A stretch of DNA of 38,967 bases from Gammaproteobacteria bacterium (GTDB taxonomy: Bacteria > Pseudomonadota > Gammaproteobacteria > Eutrophobiales > Eutrophobiaceae), in NCBI GenBank assembly GCA_030829955.1, contig JAURNY010000028.1, positions 1 to 38,967 of the forward strand, in the 5' to 3' direction. Made by a program: the position numbers and the translations under genes. The first letter of the stretch is position 1. Every line of letters begins with the position of its first letter. Below are positions 1 through 10,669 of this stretch, piece after piece. The notes beneath the pieces were generated by a model, which did not search any database, was not told the DNA's origin, and was given only the letters and a program-made list of their open reading frames with translations.

Positions 1-2
1 AA

Positions 3-245
3 TTATTTACTGAAGGTTATTGTGTACCGGAAGGTGAATTTTATGCCGCGGTAGAGCATCCAAAAGGCGAGTTTGGCATTTATCTGGTATCAGATGGTGC
101 GAACAAACCTTATCGCGTGAAGATTCGTGCTCCAGGGTTTCCTCATCTCGCATCAATGAACGAAATGGTTAAAGGTCATATGCTTTCTGATGTGGTGGCA
201 GTTATAGGCACACAGGATATCGTTTTTGGTGAGATCGATAGATGA
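3..245 (+). CDS. nuoD: NADH-quinone oxidoreductase subunit D, C-terminal 80 residues (partial)
   Basis: This is the 3' end of nuoD; the gene begins upstream of the window. Reading from base 3 gives an open frame ending in FGEIDR and a TGA stop at 243-245. It carries the conserved end of the 49-kDa-type subunit, including [15 protein letters not shown] and a stretch reading [13 protein letters not shown]. In the family this part packs around the quinone-binding cavity at the junction of the hydrophilic and membrane arms of complex I, and derives from the large subunit of NiFe hydrogenases. It is followed by nuoE to nuoN in canonical order, so identity is secure despite truncation by the window edge. 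Whether nuoC is separate or fused to nuoD cannot be seen. Confidence 0.95.
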   Translation, partial: LFTEGYCVPEGEFYAAVEHPKGEFGIYLVSDGANKPYRVKIRAPGFPHLASMNEMVKGHMLSDVVAVIGTQDIVFGEIDR

Positions 246-255
246 TCATAGTTTC

Positions 256-360
256 TTCATTTTATCCACTACTTCGTTGCATTACTTTTTTAGATGCTCA
301 CGTATTTACTATACGCTCTCCGTCTAAAAAAGCACTGCGCCTCATATTGAATAAAATGAT
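256..360. repeat. Large imperfect palindrome between nuoD and nuoE
   Basis: The nuoD-nuoE gap is almost filled by one imperfect inverted repeat centred near base 308. Outer arms are TCATTTTAT (257-265) and ATAAAATGA (351-359). Inner arms are CTTTTTTAGA (285-294) and TCTAAAAAAG (323-332), with ACGTAT/ATACGC-type sequence near the centre. It resembles small palindromic intergenic elements (REP/BIME-like or MITE-like) of proteobacteria, but I cannot assign it to a named family. As RNA it could fold into a long hairpin inside the nuo transcript. No coding potential was seen in it. Confidence 0.7.
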
Positions 361-398
361 TCTCTCTAATGCTGAGGTTTGGAATTAATAATTTAGAT

Positions 399-896
399 AT
401 GGCTGAAGTTAAGGAAAATATTTTAACGCAACACACGATCGAGGAGATCGATAAGTGGCTGGCAAAATATCCTGCTGATCGAAAACAGTCAGCGGTGTTG
501 GCTGCATTACGCGAAGCGCAACATCAGAATAAAGGTTATCTCACGCCTGAATTAATGGATGCTGTTGCTGATTATTTGGGTATGCCAAAGATAGCGGTGT
601 ATGAAGTTGCATCATTTTATTCAATGTTGGAAACGAAAGCTTGTGGACGACATAGCGTATCTATATGTACCAATATTTCCTGCATGTTGATGGGGTCGGA
701 TGCAATAGTTGAGCATATTGAAAAAAAATATAGCATCAAAATTGGTGAATCAACTGATGATGGCAGGATCTTTCTGAAGCAAGAAGAAGAGTGTTTGGCG
801 GCATGTTGTGGTGGTCCAATGATGATGGTGGATCATGTTTATTATGAAAATCTGACGCCGGAAAAAGTTGACGAAATACTGGATGAACTGGATTAA
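399..896 (+). CDS. nuoE: NADH-quinone oxidoreductase subunit E (24 kDa, 2Fe-2S N1a)
   Basis: This subunit of the NADH-dehydrogenase module of complex I holds the off-path [2Fe-2S] cluster N1a next to the FMN of NuoF. Counting from the ATG at 399 (165 residues), the four cluster cysteines are C90 and C95 (CTNISC) and C132 and C136 (CLAAC). The N-terminal helical part contains [11 protein letters not shown], typical of the family. An upstream in-frame ATG at 369 would add ten residues, but it abuts the palindrome and lacks a Shine-Dalgarno sequence. The 399 start gives the usual family N-terminus; neither start has a strong ribosome site. It lies 5 bp before nuoF. Confidence 0.93.
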   Translation: MAEVKENILTQHTIEEIDKWLAKYPADRKQSAVLAALREAQHQNKGYLTPELMDAVADYLGMPKIAVYEVASFYSMLETKACGRHSVSICTNISCMLMGSDAIVEHIEKKYSIKIGESTDDGRIFLKQEEECLAACCGGPMMMVDHVYYENLTPEKVDEILDELD

Positions 897-901
897 CAGA
901 G

Positions 902-2209
902 ATGGAAATTAATACCGTTTGCTATGCAACGCTAAAATTTGATGAGCCATGGACGCTTGAGAGTTATCTCAAGGTGGGTGGCTATGAAGCGTTGAAAAAG
1001 ATCATCAATGAGAAGATGACACCAGAGCAGGTGGTAGACGAGGTCAAGGCATCTAATCTTCGCGGTCGTGGTGGTGCAGGTTTTCCAACAGGTTTGAAAT
1101 GGAGTTTTATGCCGCGTACATCACCGGTTCAAAAATATATGGTGTGCAACTCTGACGAGAGTGAACCTGGCACGTGTAAAGATAGAGATATATTACGCTT
1201 CAATCCTCACTCAGTGATCGAAGGGATGACTATAGCCTGTTATGCAGCTGGCGCGACAGTTGGTTATAACTATTTGCGTGGCGAATTTATGGATGAACCA
1301 TTTATTCGTTTTGAAAATGCACTTAAAGAAGCTTATGAAAATAACTTCCTGGGAAAAAATATATTAGGTAGTGATGTCAGTATCGATATCTATGCTTCAC
1401 TTGGTGCAGGCGCCTATATCTGTGGTGAAGAAACTGCATTGCTTGAATCATTAGAAGGTAAAAAAGGTCAACCACGTTTTAAACCTCCATTTCCTGCAAA
1501 CTTCGGTTTATATGGAAAACCAACCACGATTAATAATACTGAAAGTTATGCTTCGGTACCCAGCATCATAAGAAATGGTGGTGGTTGGTTCGCTGATAAA
1601 GGTGTACCTAATAGCGGTGGTATGAAATGTTTTTCAGTGAGTGGTCATGTAAATAACCCGGGTAATTTTGAAATTCCTCTGGGCACGCCATTCGCAAAAT
1701 TACTGGAAATGGCCGGTGGTGTTCGTAATGGACGTGGTCTTAAAGCCGTCATTCCCGGTGGTAGTTCCTGTCCTGTTGTTCCCGGTGAAAAGATGATGGA
1801 AGTCAACATGGATTATGACTCGATTTCCAAAGCCGGTTCGATGTTGGGTTCAGGCGGGTTGATCGTTATGGATGACACCACTTGCATGGTTAAAGCCCTG
1901 GAAAGAATTTCCCGTTTTTATTTTGCTGAGTCTTGCGGTCAATGCACGCCTTGTCGTGAAGGTACGGGCTGGATGTATCGTGTGATCAAACGTATTGAAG
2001 AAGGCAAGGGTACACAAAGTGATCTGGATAAACTCGATGATGTAGCCAGTAAGATAGAAGGCAGAACGATTTGTGCCTTTGGTGATGCTGCTGCATGGCC
2101 GGTAAGAAGCTTTGTCAGGGAATTCAGAGATGAATTCCAATATCACATTGATCACAAATGTTGCATGGTTGGTGAAGGTAGCAAACAAAATTCGGATGAA
2201 GCCGCATGA
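902..2209 (+). CDS. nuoF: NADH-quinone oxidoreductase subunit F (51 kDa, FMN and NADH binding)
   Basis: This is the NADH-oxidising subunit of complex I: it binds NADH and FMN and carries the [4Fe-4S] cluster N3 that passes electrons to NuoG. Visible motifs are the glycine-rich nucleotide loop [15 protein letters not shown] (residues 55-69), the FMN region [19 protein letters not shown], and N3 ligands C345, C348 and C351 ([12 protein letters not shown]) with C391 (TICAFGD). Length 435 residues is normal. It follows nuoE closely, and its stop overlaps the nuoG start by 4 bp (ATGA), suggesting translational coupling. All expected ligand residues are present. Confidence 0.97.
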   Translation: MEINTVCYATLKFDEPWTLESYLKVGGYEALKKIINEKMTPEQVVDEVKASNLRGRGGAGFPTGLKWSFMPRTSPVQKYMVCNSDESEPGTCKDRDILRFNPHSVIEGMTIACYAAGATVGYNYLRGEFMDEPFIRFENALKEAYENNFLGKNILGSDVSIDIYASLGAGAYICGEETALLESLEGKKGQPRFKPPFPANFGLYGKPTTINNTESYASVPSIIRNGGGWFADKGVPNSGGMKCFSVSGHVNNPGNFEIPLGTPFAKLLEMAGGVRNGRGLKAVIPGGSSCPVVPGEKMMEVNMDYDSISKAGSMLGSGGLIVMDDTTCMVKALERISRFYFAESCGQCTPCREGTGWMYRVIKRIEEGKGTQSDLDKLDDVASKIEGRTICAFGDAAAWPVRSFVREFRDEFQYHIDHKCCMVGEGSKQNSDEAA

Positions 2210-4599
2210 GTGTCGTAATGTCAGAAGACCAAATTACTATTGAGGTTGACGGTAAGGAATTATCTGCCAGAAAAGGGCAGATGATTATCGAAGTCACCGA
2301 TGCGAATGACATTTATATTCCGCGTTTCTGTTACCACAATAAATTAAGTATTGCTGCTAACTGTCGTATGTGTCTGGTCGAGGTTGAAAAAGCACCGAAG
2401 GCATTACCAGCATGTGCAACACCTGTTATGGAAGGCATGAAAATTAAAACGCAGTCCAAAGCAGCTGTTGAAGCGCAAAAAGCCATAATGGAATTTCTGT
2501 TAATCAATCACCCGCTTGATTGTCCTATTTGTGATCAGGGTGGTGAATGTGAATTGCAGGATTTGGCAATGGGCTATGGTCAGGACGTTTCGCGTTACCA
2601 GGAAAAGAAACGTGTTGTTAAAGACAAAAATATTGGTCCATTAATTCAAACAGATTTAACCCGTTGTATTCATTGCACACGCTGTGTTCGTTTCGGTGAG
2701 GAAGTCGCAGGGTTAAGAGAAATGGGCGCAACCGGCCGCGGCGAAAACATGACGATTGGTACTTATATAGAAAAGAGTGTTGATTCTGAAATGTCAGGCA
2801 ATATTATTGATCTATGTCCGGTAGGGGCATTAACTTCAAAACCATTTCGTTACTCTGCACGCACATGGGAACTGATACAACGCGATACTATCGCACCACA
2901 TGATTGTGTTGGTTCAAACATGCATGCGCATATCAAGATTGATCGATTAAAACGCGTTGTGCCAGCAAATAATGAAGCCATTAATGAAGTCTGGTTATCT
3001 GATCGTGATCGTTTTAGTTATGAAGGCATTTATTCGGATGATCGTCTGACGACACCGATGATTAAAAAGAATGGAGAGTGGCAGGAAGTTGATTGGGATG
3101 TTGCTTTAACAGAAGTTAAAAATAAGCTTGCCAACATTCTTTCATCACAAACTGCTGAAAGTTTTGGTGTGATTGCATCACCATCTTCTACTCTTGAAGA
3201 ATTGTATTTATTACAAAAGATATGTCGTGCTCTGGGTTCAAATAATATTGATAGTCGATTACGACAATCGGATTTATCTGATCAGGATGATGCGCCGGTT
3301 TTTCCATGGTTAGGTATGCCTATTGAATACATGGAAACATTAAATTCCGCGTTATTAATAGGTAGTAATATCAGAAAAGAGCAACCTATTTTAAATCATC
3401 GTTTGAGAAAGGCGGCATTGAGAGGTTGTCAGGTTTCAGCGATTAACATGATTGACTACGCTTTTAATTATGATCTGGCGAATAAGCTTGTAGTTAGTCC
3501 AAATCATATGCTTGATGAATGTCTGGGTGTTTTAAAAGCACTGGTTGATGAAACGGGTGCATCTGTGCCGCAATCAATCACAGATAAATTGGCCGGAATC
3601 ACTGTATCGGAAAGTCATAAGGCGATTGCTGAATCATTAAACGATGTTGAAAATAGTGCCGTCTTTTTTGGACTTGGTGCCAATTCGCATCAGGCATCAT
3701 CTCAGCTCAGAACAATAGCCGGTTTAATCGCCAGTATTTCAAATTCTAAACTGGGATATTTATCTGAAGGTGCAAATAGCACTGGTGCGTGGCTATCGGG
3801 CGCAGTTCCACATCGTTTAGTCGGTGGACAAAAGAACGCTACACCGGGTAAATCAATAGCAGAGATGCTGGATGCAGGTTTGAATGCCTATTTCATATTA
3901 AACACCGAGCCGGAACTGGATTACTGGAACGGTGCTGATGCACAAACAGCGTTATCCAATGCCGAAATGGTTGTTGCTATGACGCCTTATATTAGTGATG
4001 CAATGAAAGACTATGCTGATGTGTTATTACCGATTGCCGTATTTGCAGAGACATCAGGTAGCTATATGAATGTTGCCGGAGAATTGCAGTCGACTAACGG
4101 TGTGTCAGCACCGGTCGGAGAGGCCAGACCGGCATGGAAAGTATTGCGCGTTTTAGGAAATTATTTTGATCTGGATGGTTTCGATTATGTAACGTCTACT
4201 GATGTTTTAGCAGAAGCTTTAACAGCGATAGGTGATATTACACCTGATAATGATAAACATTGGGCGGAAACATTTAGTGATAATACGCAATCTTCAGGTA
4301 TAGCTTGTATTAAAGATGTGCCTATGAATTCTGTCGATGCAATCTGTCGTCGATCAAAGCCATTGCAGGCAACATCCGATATTGCTGATGGTAAATTGCA
4401 TGTTAATTCATCAACAGCCGCATCACTGGGTTTAACACAGGATGGTATGGCTAACGTTGAGCAGGATGATAATGCTATTCAATTAACTGTTTTATTCGAT
4501 GAGCGCGTACCTGATAACAGTGTTTATTTGCATTCAGCTAATGCAGCTACTAATTCAATCAATGCCAGTCTGGGCAGTGTGAAGGTAAGTAAGGTTTGA
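2206..4599 (+). CDS. nuoG: NADH-quinone oxidoreductase subunit G (75 kDa iron-sulfur subunit)
   Basis: This subunit holds the main iron-sulfur chain of the peripheral arm. The [2Fe-2S] N1b ligands are C42, C53, C56 and C70. The N5 motif is H102 with C106, C109 and C115 ([14 protein letters not shown]). The N4 ligands are C154, C157, C160 and C204. The C-terminal two thirds is a molybdopterin-oxidoreductase-like domain. Only one cysteine (C234, in APHDCVGS) remains where E. coli and Thermus have the CxxC..C set of the extra cluster N7, so N7 is absent, as in most lineages. The ATG at 2206 overlaps nuoF; an in-frame ATG at 2218 is an alternative. Length 797 residues. Confidence 0.96.
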   Translation: MSVVMSEDQITIEVDGKELSARKGQMIIEVTDANDIYIPRFCYHNKLSIAANCRMCLVEVEKAPKALPACATPVMEGMKIKTQSKAAVEAQKAIMEFLLINHPLDCPICDQGGECELQDLAMGYGQDVSRYQEKKRVVKDKNIGPLIQTDLTRCIHCTRCVRFGEEVAGLREMGATGRGENMTIGTYIEKSVDSEMSGNIIDLCPVGALTSKPFRYSARTWELIQRDTIAPHDCVGSNMHAHIKIDRLKRVVPANNEAINEVWLSDRDRFSYEGIYSDDRLTTPMIKKNGEWQEVDWDVALTEVKNKLANILSSQTAESFGVIASPSSTLEELYLLQKICRALGSNNIDSRLRQSDLSDQDDAPVFPWLGMPIEYMETLNSALLIGSNIRKEQPILNHRLRKAALRGCQVSAINMIDYAFNYDLANKLVVSPNHMLDECLGVLKALVDETGASVPQSITDKLAGITVSESHKAIAESLNDVENSAVFFGLGANSHQASSQLRTIAGLIASISNSKLGYLSEGANSTGAWLSGAVPHRLVGGQKNATPGKSIAEMLDAGLNAYFILNTEPELDYWNGADAQTALSNAEMVVAMTPYISDAMKDYADVLLPIAVFAETSGSYMNVAGELQSTNGVSAPVGEARPAWKVLRVLGNYFDLDGFDYVTSTDVLAEALTAIGDITPDNDKHWAETFSDNTQSSGIACIKDVPMNSVDAICRRSKPLQATSDIADGKLHVNSSTAASLGLTQDGMANVEQDDNAIQLTVLFDERVPDNSVYLHSANAATNSINASLGSVKVSKV

Positions 4600-4606
4600 T
4601 CTTGTG

Positions 4607-5737
4607 ATGGAAGCTATTTACCAATTTATTAACCAACAGTTGTTGATGCCTATGTCAGCAATGATGTTTCCTGCTGATTTGCAGGCAGAGGGTTTGTATT
4701 TAATGCAAACCAGCTTGAAGGTAATGGCGATACTTTCCCCGGTTTTATTTACCGTCGCATACTTTACTTATGCTGAAAGAAAAATTATTGGTTTCATCCA
4801 GGGGCGTATCGGTCCAAACCGTGTCGGTTTTTTTGGGTTTAAATTATGGGGTTTAGGTCAACCAATTGCTGATGCAGTCAAACTGATTGTTAAAGAAATT
4901 GTTATACCATCAGGTGCAAATAAAACACTGTTTGTTATTGCACCGATTGTATCTCTGGCACCGTCGTTGGCGGCATGGGCCGTTGTGCCATTTGATGATA
5001 CAAAAGTATTAGCCGATATTAACGCAGGCTTACTTTACATCTTGGCCTTAACTTCATTAGCCGTTTACGGTGTGATTATTGCCGGTTGGGCATCAAATTC
5101 GAAATATGCTTTTCTGGGTGCTATACGTTCAGCTGCACAAATTGTTGCATATGAAATTGCCATGGGTTTTGCTCTGGTTGGCGTATTGGTAGCCGCAGGT
5201 AGTTTAAATCTGGGTGATATTGTTATGGCTCAATCAGGTAGTGTTTTCCACTGGTTCTGGTTGCCATTGTTACCTTTGTTTCTGATCTATTTTATATCCG
5301 GCGTCGCGGAAACAAATCGCGCACCATTTGACGTGGCTGAAGGGGAATCTGAGATTGTTGCCGGATTTCACGTTGAATATGGTGGTATGGCATTTTCGGT
5401 ATTCTTCATGGCGGAATATGCCAATATGGTATTAATTTCAGTGTTATCAGCCATTATGTTTTTAGGTGGTTGGTTGTCGCCATTGCAAGGTATCTTGCCT
5501 GAATCAGTATTATCCAGTGAAGTTATTGGCTCATTAATTGGCCCAGGATTACATTGGTTATTGATAAAAACATCGATATTTATGTTTTTCTTTCTTTGGT
5601 TGAGAGCAACTTTCCCCAGATATCGTTATGACCAGATCATGCGTTTGGGTTGGAAGGTGTTTATACCGATTACCATAGTATGGTTAGTAGTGGTGTCAGC
5701 ATTAGTCGTTGCTGGTGTACCGCCATGGTTTGATTAA
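4607..5737 (+). CDS. nuoH: NADH-quinone oxidoreductase subunit H (quinone-site membrane subunit)
   Basis: NuoH (ND1) is the membrane subunit that forms the quinone channel with NuoB and NuoD and anchors the peripheral arm. It is strongly hydrophobic, with about eight predicted membrane helices. It shows the family signatures [20 protein letters not shown] near residues 55-75 and the acidic loop [20 protein letters not shown], which carries glutamates coupling quinone chemistry to proton movement. I prefer the ATG at 4607; a GTG at 4604 adds one residue. It starts a few bases after the nuoG stop. Length about 376 residues, slightly above E. coli NuoH (325) because of an N-terminal extension and the loop near the C-terminus. 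Confidence 0.96.
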   Translation: MEAIYQFINQQLLMPMSAMMFPADLQAEGLYLMQTSLKVMAILSPVLFTVAYFTYAERKIIGFIQGRIGPNRVGFFGFKLWGLGQPIADAVKLIVKEIVIPSGANKTLFVIAPIVSLAPSLAAWAVVPFDDTKVLADINAGLLYILALTSLAVYGVIIAGWASNSKYAFLGAIRSAAQIVAYEIAMGFALVGVLVAAGSLNLGDIVMAQSGSVFHWFWLPLLPLFLIYFISGVAETNRAPFDVAEGESEIVAGFHVEYGGMAFSVFFMAEYANMVLISVLSAIMFLGGWLSPLQGILPESVLSSEVIGSLIGPGLHWLLIKTSIFMFFFLWLRATFPRYRYDQIMRLGWKVFIPITIVWLVVVSALVVAGVPPWFD

Positions 5738-5743
5738 AAGAAT

Positions 5744-6235
5744 ATGATACAAAAAGTTAAAAATTACATAAGCAGTTTGTTCCTGTGGGAATTAATCAAG
5801 GGTTTGAATTTAACCTTTCGTTATATGTTTAAGCGTAAGGTCACAGTGCAATACCCTGAGGAAAAAACACCACAGTCACATCGATTTCGTGGATTACATG
5901 CCTTGCGTCGTTATCCAAATGGTGAAGAGCGTTGTATTGCCTGTAAGTTATGTGAAGCTGTATGTCCTGCAGTAGCAATTACTATTGAATCAGAACCACG
6001 TGATGACGGTAGTCGTCGTACAACCCGTTACGATATTGATTTAACTAAATGTATTTTTTGTGGATTTTGTGAAGAATCCTGTCCGGTAGATTCGATTGTT
6101 GAAACGAGAATCTTTGAATACCACGGTGAAAAACGGGGTGATTTATTAATGACTAAATCACGTTTGCTTGAAATTGGAGAATTGGCAGAAAAACAAATTG
6201 CAGAAGACCGTGCGTTGGATGCACTTTATAGATAA
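5744..6235 (+). CDS. nuoI: NADH-quinone oxidoreductase subunit I (2x 4Fe-4S)
   Basis: This ferredoxin-like subunit carries clusters N6a and N6b, relaying electrons from NuoG to NuoB. Two classical motifs are complete: C64, C67, C70, C74 ([12 protein letters not shown]) and C103, C106, C109, C113 ([12 protein letters not shown]). The N-terminal 30 residues include an amphipathic helix expected to lie on the membrane. At 163 residues it is the usual proteobacterial length. It sits 6 bp after nuoH and 7 bp before nuoJ. Confidence 0.97.
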   Translation: MIQKVKNYISSLFLWELIKGLNLTFRYMFKRKVTVQYPEEKTPQSHRFRGLHALRRYPNGEERCIACKLCEAVCPAVAITIESEPRDDGSRRTTRYDIDLTKCIFCGFCEESCPVDSIVETRIFEYHGEKRGDLLMTKSRLLEIGELAEKQIAEDRALDALYR

Positions 6236-6242
6236 ATAACAC

Positions 6243-6845
6243 ATGATAGAACTCATCGTATTTTATATTTTTGGCGCATTATTGCTGGGCGCGGCAACCA
6301 TGGTGGTTGTAATGCGTAATCCGGTACATGCTGCCTTGTTTCTGGTCCTCGCATTTTTCTGTTCTGCGGCTATCTGGTTGTTGTTGCAAGCAGAGTTTCT
6401 GGCGATTGCCCTGGTGCTGGTATATGTAGGTGCGGTGATGGTGTTATTCCTGTTTGTTGTCATGATGCTTGATATCAATATGGTCACCATTCGTGAAGGT
6501 TTTGCTCGTTATTTACCATTTGGATTATTTGTCGCAATCCTGATGTTTCTGGTGATGGGTCTGGTAGTAAGTTCCGATTACTTTTTATCAGATGCCTTTT
6601 CTACATTTTCACACGTCAGGGAAGGTTATAGTAATACTCAACATTTAGGTCAGACTTTATATACCGAATATTTGTATCAGTTCGAGATTGCCGGCGCCAT
6701 TTTATTAGTGGCGATCGTTGCAGCTATTTCATTGAGTATGAGTAAGGCAAAAGTGACCAAGGCACCTAATCCGGGCGATCAGGTCACTGTGAAAAAACAG
6801 GATCGTTTACGTATCGTAAAAATGGATGCGGAGGGTAAGGAATGA
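6243..6845 (+). CDS. nuoJ: NADH-quinone oxidoreductase subunit J
   Basis: NuoJ (ND6) is a membrane subunit with five predicted helices. Its third helix holds a characteristic glycine- and valine-rich stretch with a pi-bulge ([18 protein letters not shown]), seen here around residues 58-77. The C-terminus is a charged tail ([13 protein letters not shown] onward). It connects the quinone-site subunit NuoH to the antiporter-like subunits. The stop overlaps the nuoK ATG by 4 bp. Length 200 residues is normal. Confidence 0.95.
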   Translation: MIELIVFYIFGALLLGAATMVVVMRNPVHAALFLVLAFFCSAAIWLLLQAEFLAIALVLVYVGAVMVLFLFVVMMLDINMVTIREGFARYLPFGLFVAILMFLVMGLVVSSDYFLSDAFSTFSHVREGYSNTQHLGQTLYTEYLYQFEIAGAILLVAIVAAISLSMSKAKVTKAPNPGDQVTVKKQDRLRIVKMDAEGKE

Positions 6846-7147
6846 TTACCTTAACCAATGTGCTGTTGTTAGCTGCCTTGCTGTTTTGCATCAGTGTTGC
6901 TGGCATATTTCTCAACAGAAAAAATATACTCATATTATTAATGTGTATTGAATTGATGTTGCTGTCAGTCAACATGAACTTTATCGCGTTTTCTCATTTT
7001 CTCGGTGATATCCATGGTCAGATTTTTGTGTTCTTTATCCTGACTGTAGCAGCTGCAGAAGCGGCGATAGGGCTGGCCATTTTGATCGTGATGTTTAGAA
7101 ATCGCGATACGATTAATGTTGAATCACTGGATAGTATGAAAGGGTAG
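6842..7147 (+). CDS. nuoK: NADH-quinone oxidoreductase subunit K
   Basis: NuoK (ND4L) is a three-helix membrane subunit forming part of the E-channel of complex I. Conserved membrane glutamates are visible in [16 protein letters not shown] (second helix) and [13 protein letters not shown] (third helix). A good ribosome site (GGAGGGTAAGGA) lies in the end of nuoJ just before the ATG. At 101 residues it matches the family exactly. It is homologous to the MnhC-like subunit encoded at 14674-15024, so the window holds two distinct NuoK-family genes. Confidence 0.96.
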   Translation: MITLTNVLLLAALLFCISVAGIFLNRKNILILLMCIELMLLSVNMNFIAFSHFLGDIHGQIFVFFILTVAAAEAAIGLAILIVMFRNRDTINVESLDSMKG

Positions 7148-7152
7148 TGGTG

Positions 7153-9126
7153 ATGAGCGAACATATGGAAAATATTTATCTCGCGATTGTCTTGTCACCG
7201 TTGATTGGTTCGATCATTGCCGGATTGTTTGGCAAGCTCATTGGTCGTAGTGGCGCACATTGGGTAACCATTATTGGTGTTGCCGTTGCCAGTATCTTAT
7301 CCATGTTTGTATATAAACATCATATGTTTGATGGTGCCCCTGATTATAATGCGGCGGTTTATACATGGCTCAGTAGTGGCGGAATTAATTTTGAAGTTGG
7401 TTTTCTAATCGATCCATTGTCAGTGACCATGATGGTCGTCGTGACATTTGTTTCGTGGATGATTCATATCTATACCATCGGCTATATGCATGATGATCCC
7501 GGTTATCAGCGCTTCTTCAGTTATATCTCCTTATTTACCTTTGCCATGCTGATGCTGGTTATGTCGAATAACTTTATGCAGTTGTTCTTTGGTTGGGAAG
7601 CTGTTGGTCTGGTGTCTTATTTATTAATCGGCTTCTGGTATAAAAAGGACACAGCAATCTTTGCCAACCTGAAGGCATTTTTAGTGAATCGCGTAGGTGA
7701 CTTTGGTTTTCTATTAGGTATTGCTGCTGTATTAATGTATTTCAATTCACTGGATTATTTTGAAGTATTTGCACAAGCTGAAGGGCTGGCTGACACCACC
7801 ATTGTCATATTTGGTGATCATGCATGGTCCTTAATGACTGTTATTTGTATTTGCCTGTTTATTGGTGCGATGGGTAAGTCCGCTCAGGTACCGTTACATG
7901 TCTGGTTGCCTGACTCAATGGAAGGTCCGACACCTATCTCTGCATTAATCCATGCGGCAACCATGGTAACAGCAGGCATATTTATGGTGTCACGTATGTC
8001 ACCGTTATTTGAATTATCAGAAACCGCGCTGAGTTTCATTTTAATTATCGGTTCTATTACAGCCTTATTTATGGGTTTTCTTGGCCTGGTACAAAACGAC
8101 ATTAAACGTGTTGTTGCCTATTCAACCTTGTCACAATTAGGTTATATGACGGTTGCTTTGGGCGCTTCAGCCTACGCAGCAGCCATGTTTCATTTAGTAA
8201 CTCACGCATTTTTCAAGGCATTGTTATTTCTTGCTGCTGGTTCAGTAATCATCATCATGCATCATGAACAAGACATGAGAAAAATGGGTGGGCTATACAA
8301 GAAGATGCCTATTACATGGATCACGTGTTTTGTAGGTTCGATTGCCTTGATTGGTTTTCCTGGCACCTCTGGTTTCTTTTCAAAAGATGCAATTATTGAA
8401 GCTGTACATCATTCACAAATATTCGGTAGTACCTTTGCCTATTATGCTGTGTTGTCTGGTGTCTTTATTACTGCCTTATATAGTTTCCGTTTATTCTTTA
8501 TGACGTTTCATGGTGAAGAGCGCATGGATAAGGAAACATGGATGCATTTGCATGAGGCACCTGCAGTTGTCACTGTGCCATTATCAGTACTGGCGATTCC
8601 TTCATTAATACTAGGCGCGTTCTTAATCGGACCAATGCTATTTGGTGATTACTTTGGTAACACTATCTACGTTGCTGAAAAACATAATGTCTTGCATGAG
8701 ATTGGTAGTCATTACGAAGGCATAATGCTTTTTACGCTTTATGCATTTAAACACCCGCCAGTCTATCTTGCTTTTGCCGGCATCTTTGTTGCCTGGTTAT
8801 GTTATATCAAATTCCCTGACTGGCCTGGACTGATAGTGTCACGTATCAAATGGATACATTGCATACTGGAAAAGAAATATGGCTTTGATGAGTTCAATCA
8901 AAAAGTATTTGCTGGTGGTACGCGTTGTCTGGGTCGTATGTTATGGAAATATGGTGATATAAGTATTATTGATGGCATTTTTGTCAATGGCACCGCGCGT
9001 AGCGTTGGCATTATTTCCAGTGTGATTCGCCATATTCAATCGGGATATCTTTACCATTATGCCTTTGCCATTATTTTGGGCTTATTGGTATTAATCGCAG
9101 TGTTTGTGCACGGTGTTTTGAATTAG
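7153..9126 (+). CDS. nuoL: NADH-quinone oxidoreductase subunit L (antiporter-like proton channel)
   Basis: NuoL (ND5) is the distal antiporter-like subunit of complex I, with a long lateral helix along the membrane arm. Key residues include the helix-5 glutamate in FFGWEAVGLVSYLLIG, the central lysine in GKSAQVPLHVWLPDSM, and the distal lysine in GTSGFFSKDAII. The hydrophobic C-terminus forms the lateral helix and terminal membrane segment. GTG codons at 7147 and 7150 are in frame, but the ATG at 7153 is spaced correctly from an AAAGGG site at 7139-7144, so I chose it (657 residues). It starts 5 bp after the nuoK stop. Confidence 0.95.
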   Translation: MSEHMENIYLAIVLSPLIGSIIAGLFGKLIGRSGAHWVTIIGVAVASILSMFVYKHHMFDGAPDYNAAVYTWLSSGGINFEVGFLIDPLSVTMMVVVTFVSWMIHIYTIGYMHDDPGYQRFFSYISLFTFAMLMLVMSNNFMQLFFGWEAVGLVSYLLIGFWYKKDTAIFANLKAFLVNRVGDFGFLLGIAAVLMYFNSLDYFEVFAQAEGLADTTIVIFGDHAWSLMTVICICLFIGAMGKSAQVPLHVWLPDSMEGPTPISALIHAATMVTAGIFMVSRMSPLFELSETALSFILIIGSITALFMGFLGLVQNDIKRVVAYSTLSQLGYMTVALGASAYAAAMFHLVTHAFFKALLFLAAGSVIIIMHHEQDMRKMGGLYKKMPITWITCFVGSIALIGFPGTSGFFSKDAIIEAVHHSQIFGSTFAYYAVLSGVFITALYSFRLFFMTFHGEERMDKETWMHLHEAPAVVTVPLSVLAIPSLILGAFLIGPMLFGDYFGNTIYVAEKHNVLHEIGSHYEGIMLFTLYAFKHPPVYLAFAGIFVAWLCYIKFPDWPGLIVSRIKWIHCILEKKYGFDEFNQKVFAGGTRCLGRMLWKYGDISIIDGIFVNGTARSVGIISSVIRHIQSGYLYHYAFAIILGLLVLIAVFVHGVLN

Positions 9127-9145
9127 GAAACAGAAGACTTAACTT

Positions 9146-10666
9146 ATGACGGTTAGTAATTTACCCATTCTCAGTATGTTAATCTGGACACCAATTATTG
9201 GTGGTATCTGGACATTAATCGCGGGCGATCGTCAGGAACAAACGGTTAAGTATTTTTCACTGGCTGTTTCAATATTAACCTTCGTCTTTTCTGTCTTGCT
9301 TTATCTCGACTTCGATAATGCCAGTGCTAGCATGCAGTTCGTTGAGAGGGTGTCATGGATCAAGGCATTTGATATTCAATATTATCTTGGCGTTGATGGC
9401 ATTGCTTTACCATTAATATTACTGACCTGTTTTACAACTATTTTAGTTGTATTGGCGGCATGGGAAGTCATTGAAAAGCATATTTCCTACTACATGGCGG
9501 CCTTTCTGATTCTGACCGGATTAATGAATGGTGTCTTTGTAGCGCTCGATGCCATTCTGTTTTATGTCTTCTGGGAAGCCATGTTGATACCTATGTTTAT
9601 TATTATCGGTATCTGGGGTGGGCCAAATCGTGTTTATGCCACGATTAAATTCTTTCTCTATACCTTTTTAGGTTCTGTCTTCATGCTGGTGGCGTTTTTA
9701 TATCTCTATGCGAAGGCAGGTAGTTTTGAAATTTCAGCTATGCATGATGTTGCACTTACATTGCAGGCCCAGAAGTTAATCTTTATTGCTTTCTTCCTGG
9801 CCTTTGCAGTGAAGATTCCAATGTGGCCGGTTCATACATGGTTACCGGATGCGCACGTTGAAGCACCGACAGGTGGTTCCGTCATACTGGCAGCAATTAT
9901 GTTGAAGATGGGCGGTTACGGTTTTTTACGTTTTAGTTTGCCTATTACACCGGATGCCAGTTTGCATTTTGATGACTTTATGATTGTTCTGTCATTAATT
10001 GCCGTTGTATATATTGGTTTTGTCGCCCTTGTTCAGGAAGACATGAAAAAGTTGATTGCTTATTCATCAATTTCACATATGGGTTTTGTCACACTCGGTT
10101 TCTTTATTCCATTTACCATTGTTGCCAATACCGGTGAAACTTCCGGTGCGATAATGGGGATGGAAGGTGCAATGATGCAGATGATTTCTCATGGTTTTAT
10201 CTCTGCGGCGATGTTCCTGTGTGTTGGTGTTATGTATGACCGTATGCATAGTCGTATGATTAAAGACTATGGCGGTGTGGTAAATAGCATGCCTTATTTC
10301 GCAGCCTTTATGTTGCTGTTTGCGATGGCAAACTCCGGTTTACCAGGCACATCAGGATTTGTTGGTGAATTTTTAGTTATCTTAAGTAGTTTTGAAGCAA
10401 GTTTCTGGATTGCATTCTTTGCAGCGTTTACATTAATTCTCGGCGCAGCATACACATTATGGATGTATAAGCGCGTTATCTTTGGTGATGTAACGCGGGA
10501 AGAAGTTGCCGAATTAACAGATATCAATGCAAGAGAAACATTAATATTAGTTTTATTAGCTATTGTGGTGTTGTTGTTTGGTGTCTGGCCTGCACCTGTT
10601 TTTGATGTCATGCATGCCAGTGTAGAACAATTGATCAATCATTCTTTACAAAGCAAGGCGTTTTAA
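9146..10666 (+). CDS. nuoM: NADH-quinone oxidoreductase subunit M (antiporter-like proton channel)
   Basis: NuoM (ND4) is the middle antiporter-like membrane subunit. The helix-5 glutamate lies in LFYVFWEAMLIPMFIIIG, the central lysine in FAVKIPMWPVHTWLPDAHVE, and the C-terminal channel lysine/glutamate position in GTSGFVGEFLVI. The last is Glu (FVGEF), as expected for NuoM and unlike the Lys of NuoL and NuoN. About 14 membrane helices, 506 residues. A ribosome site (AGGAAA) lies just after the nuoL stop, 20 bp before the ATG, in a 19-bp gap. Confidence 0.96.
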   Translation: MTVSNLPILSMLIWTPIIGGIWTLIAGDRQEQTVKYFSLAVSILTFVFSVLLYLDFDNASASMQFVERVSWIKAFDIQYYLGVDGIALPLILLTCFTTILVVLAAWEVIEKHISYYMAAFLILTGLMNGVFVALDAILFYVFWEAMLIPMFIIIGIWGGPNRVYATIKFFLYTFLGSVFMLVAFLYLYAKAGSFEISAMHDVALTLQAQKLIFIAFFLAFAVKIPMWPVHTWLPDAHVEAPTGGSVILAAIMLKMGGYGFLRFSLPITPDASLHFDDFMIVLSLIAVVYIGFVALVQEDMKKLIAYSSISHMGFVTLGFFIPFTIVANTGETSGAIMGMEGAMMQMISHGFISAAMFLCVGVMYDRMHSRMIKDYGGVVNSMPYFAAFMLLFAMANSGLPGTSGFVGEFLVILSSFEASFWIAFFAAFTLILGAAYTLWMYKRVIFGDVTREEVAELTDINARETLILVLLAIVVLLFGVWPAPVFDVMHASVEQLINHSLQSKAF

Positions 10667-10669
10667 TTA

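Noticed and set aside
369-398. Upstream in-frame ATG for nuoE at 369
   Set aside because: It lies against the palindrome, has no ribosome site, and adds ten residues not expected in the family; the ATG at 399 gives a normal NuoE N-terminus. Not fully excluded.
1850-2312. Minus-strand open frames over nuoF and nuoG (and similar ones over most other genes)
   Set aside because: They are antisense shadows of strongly supported genes, without ribosome sites or recognisable domains.
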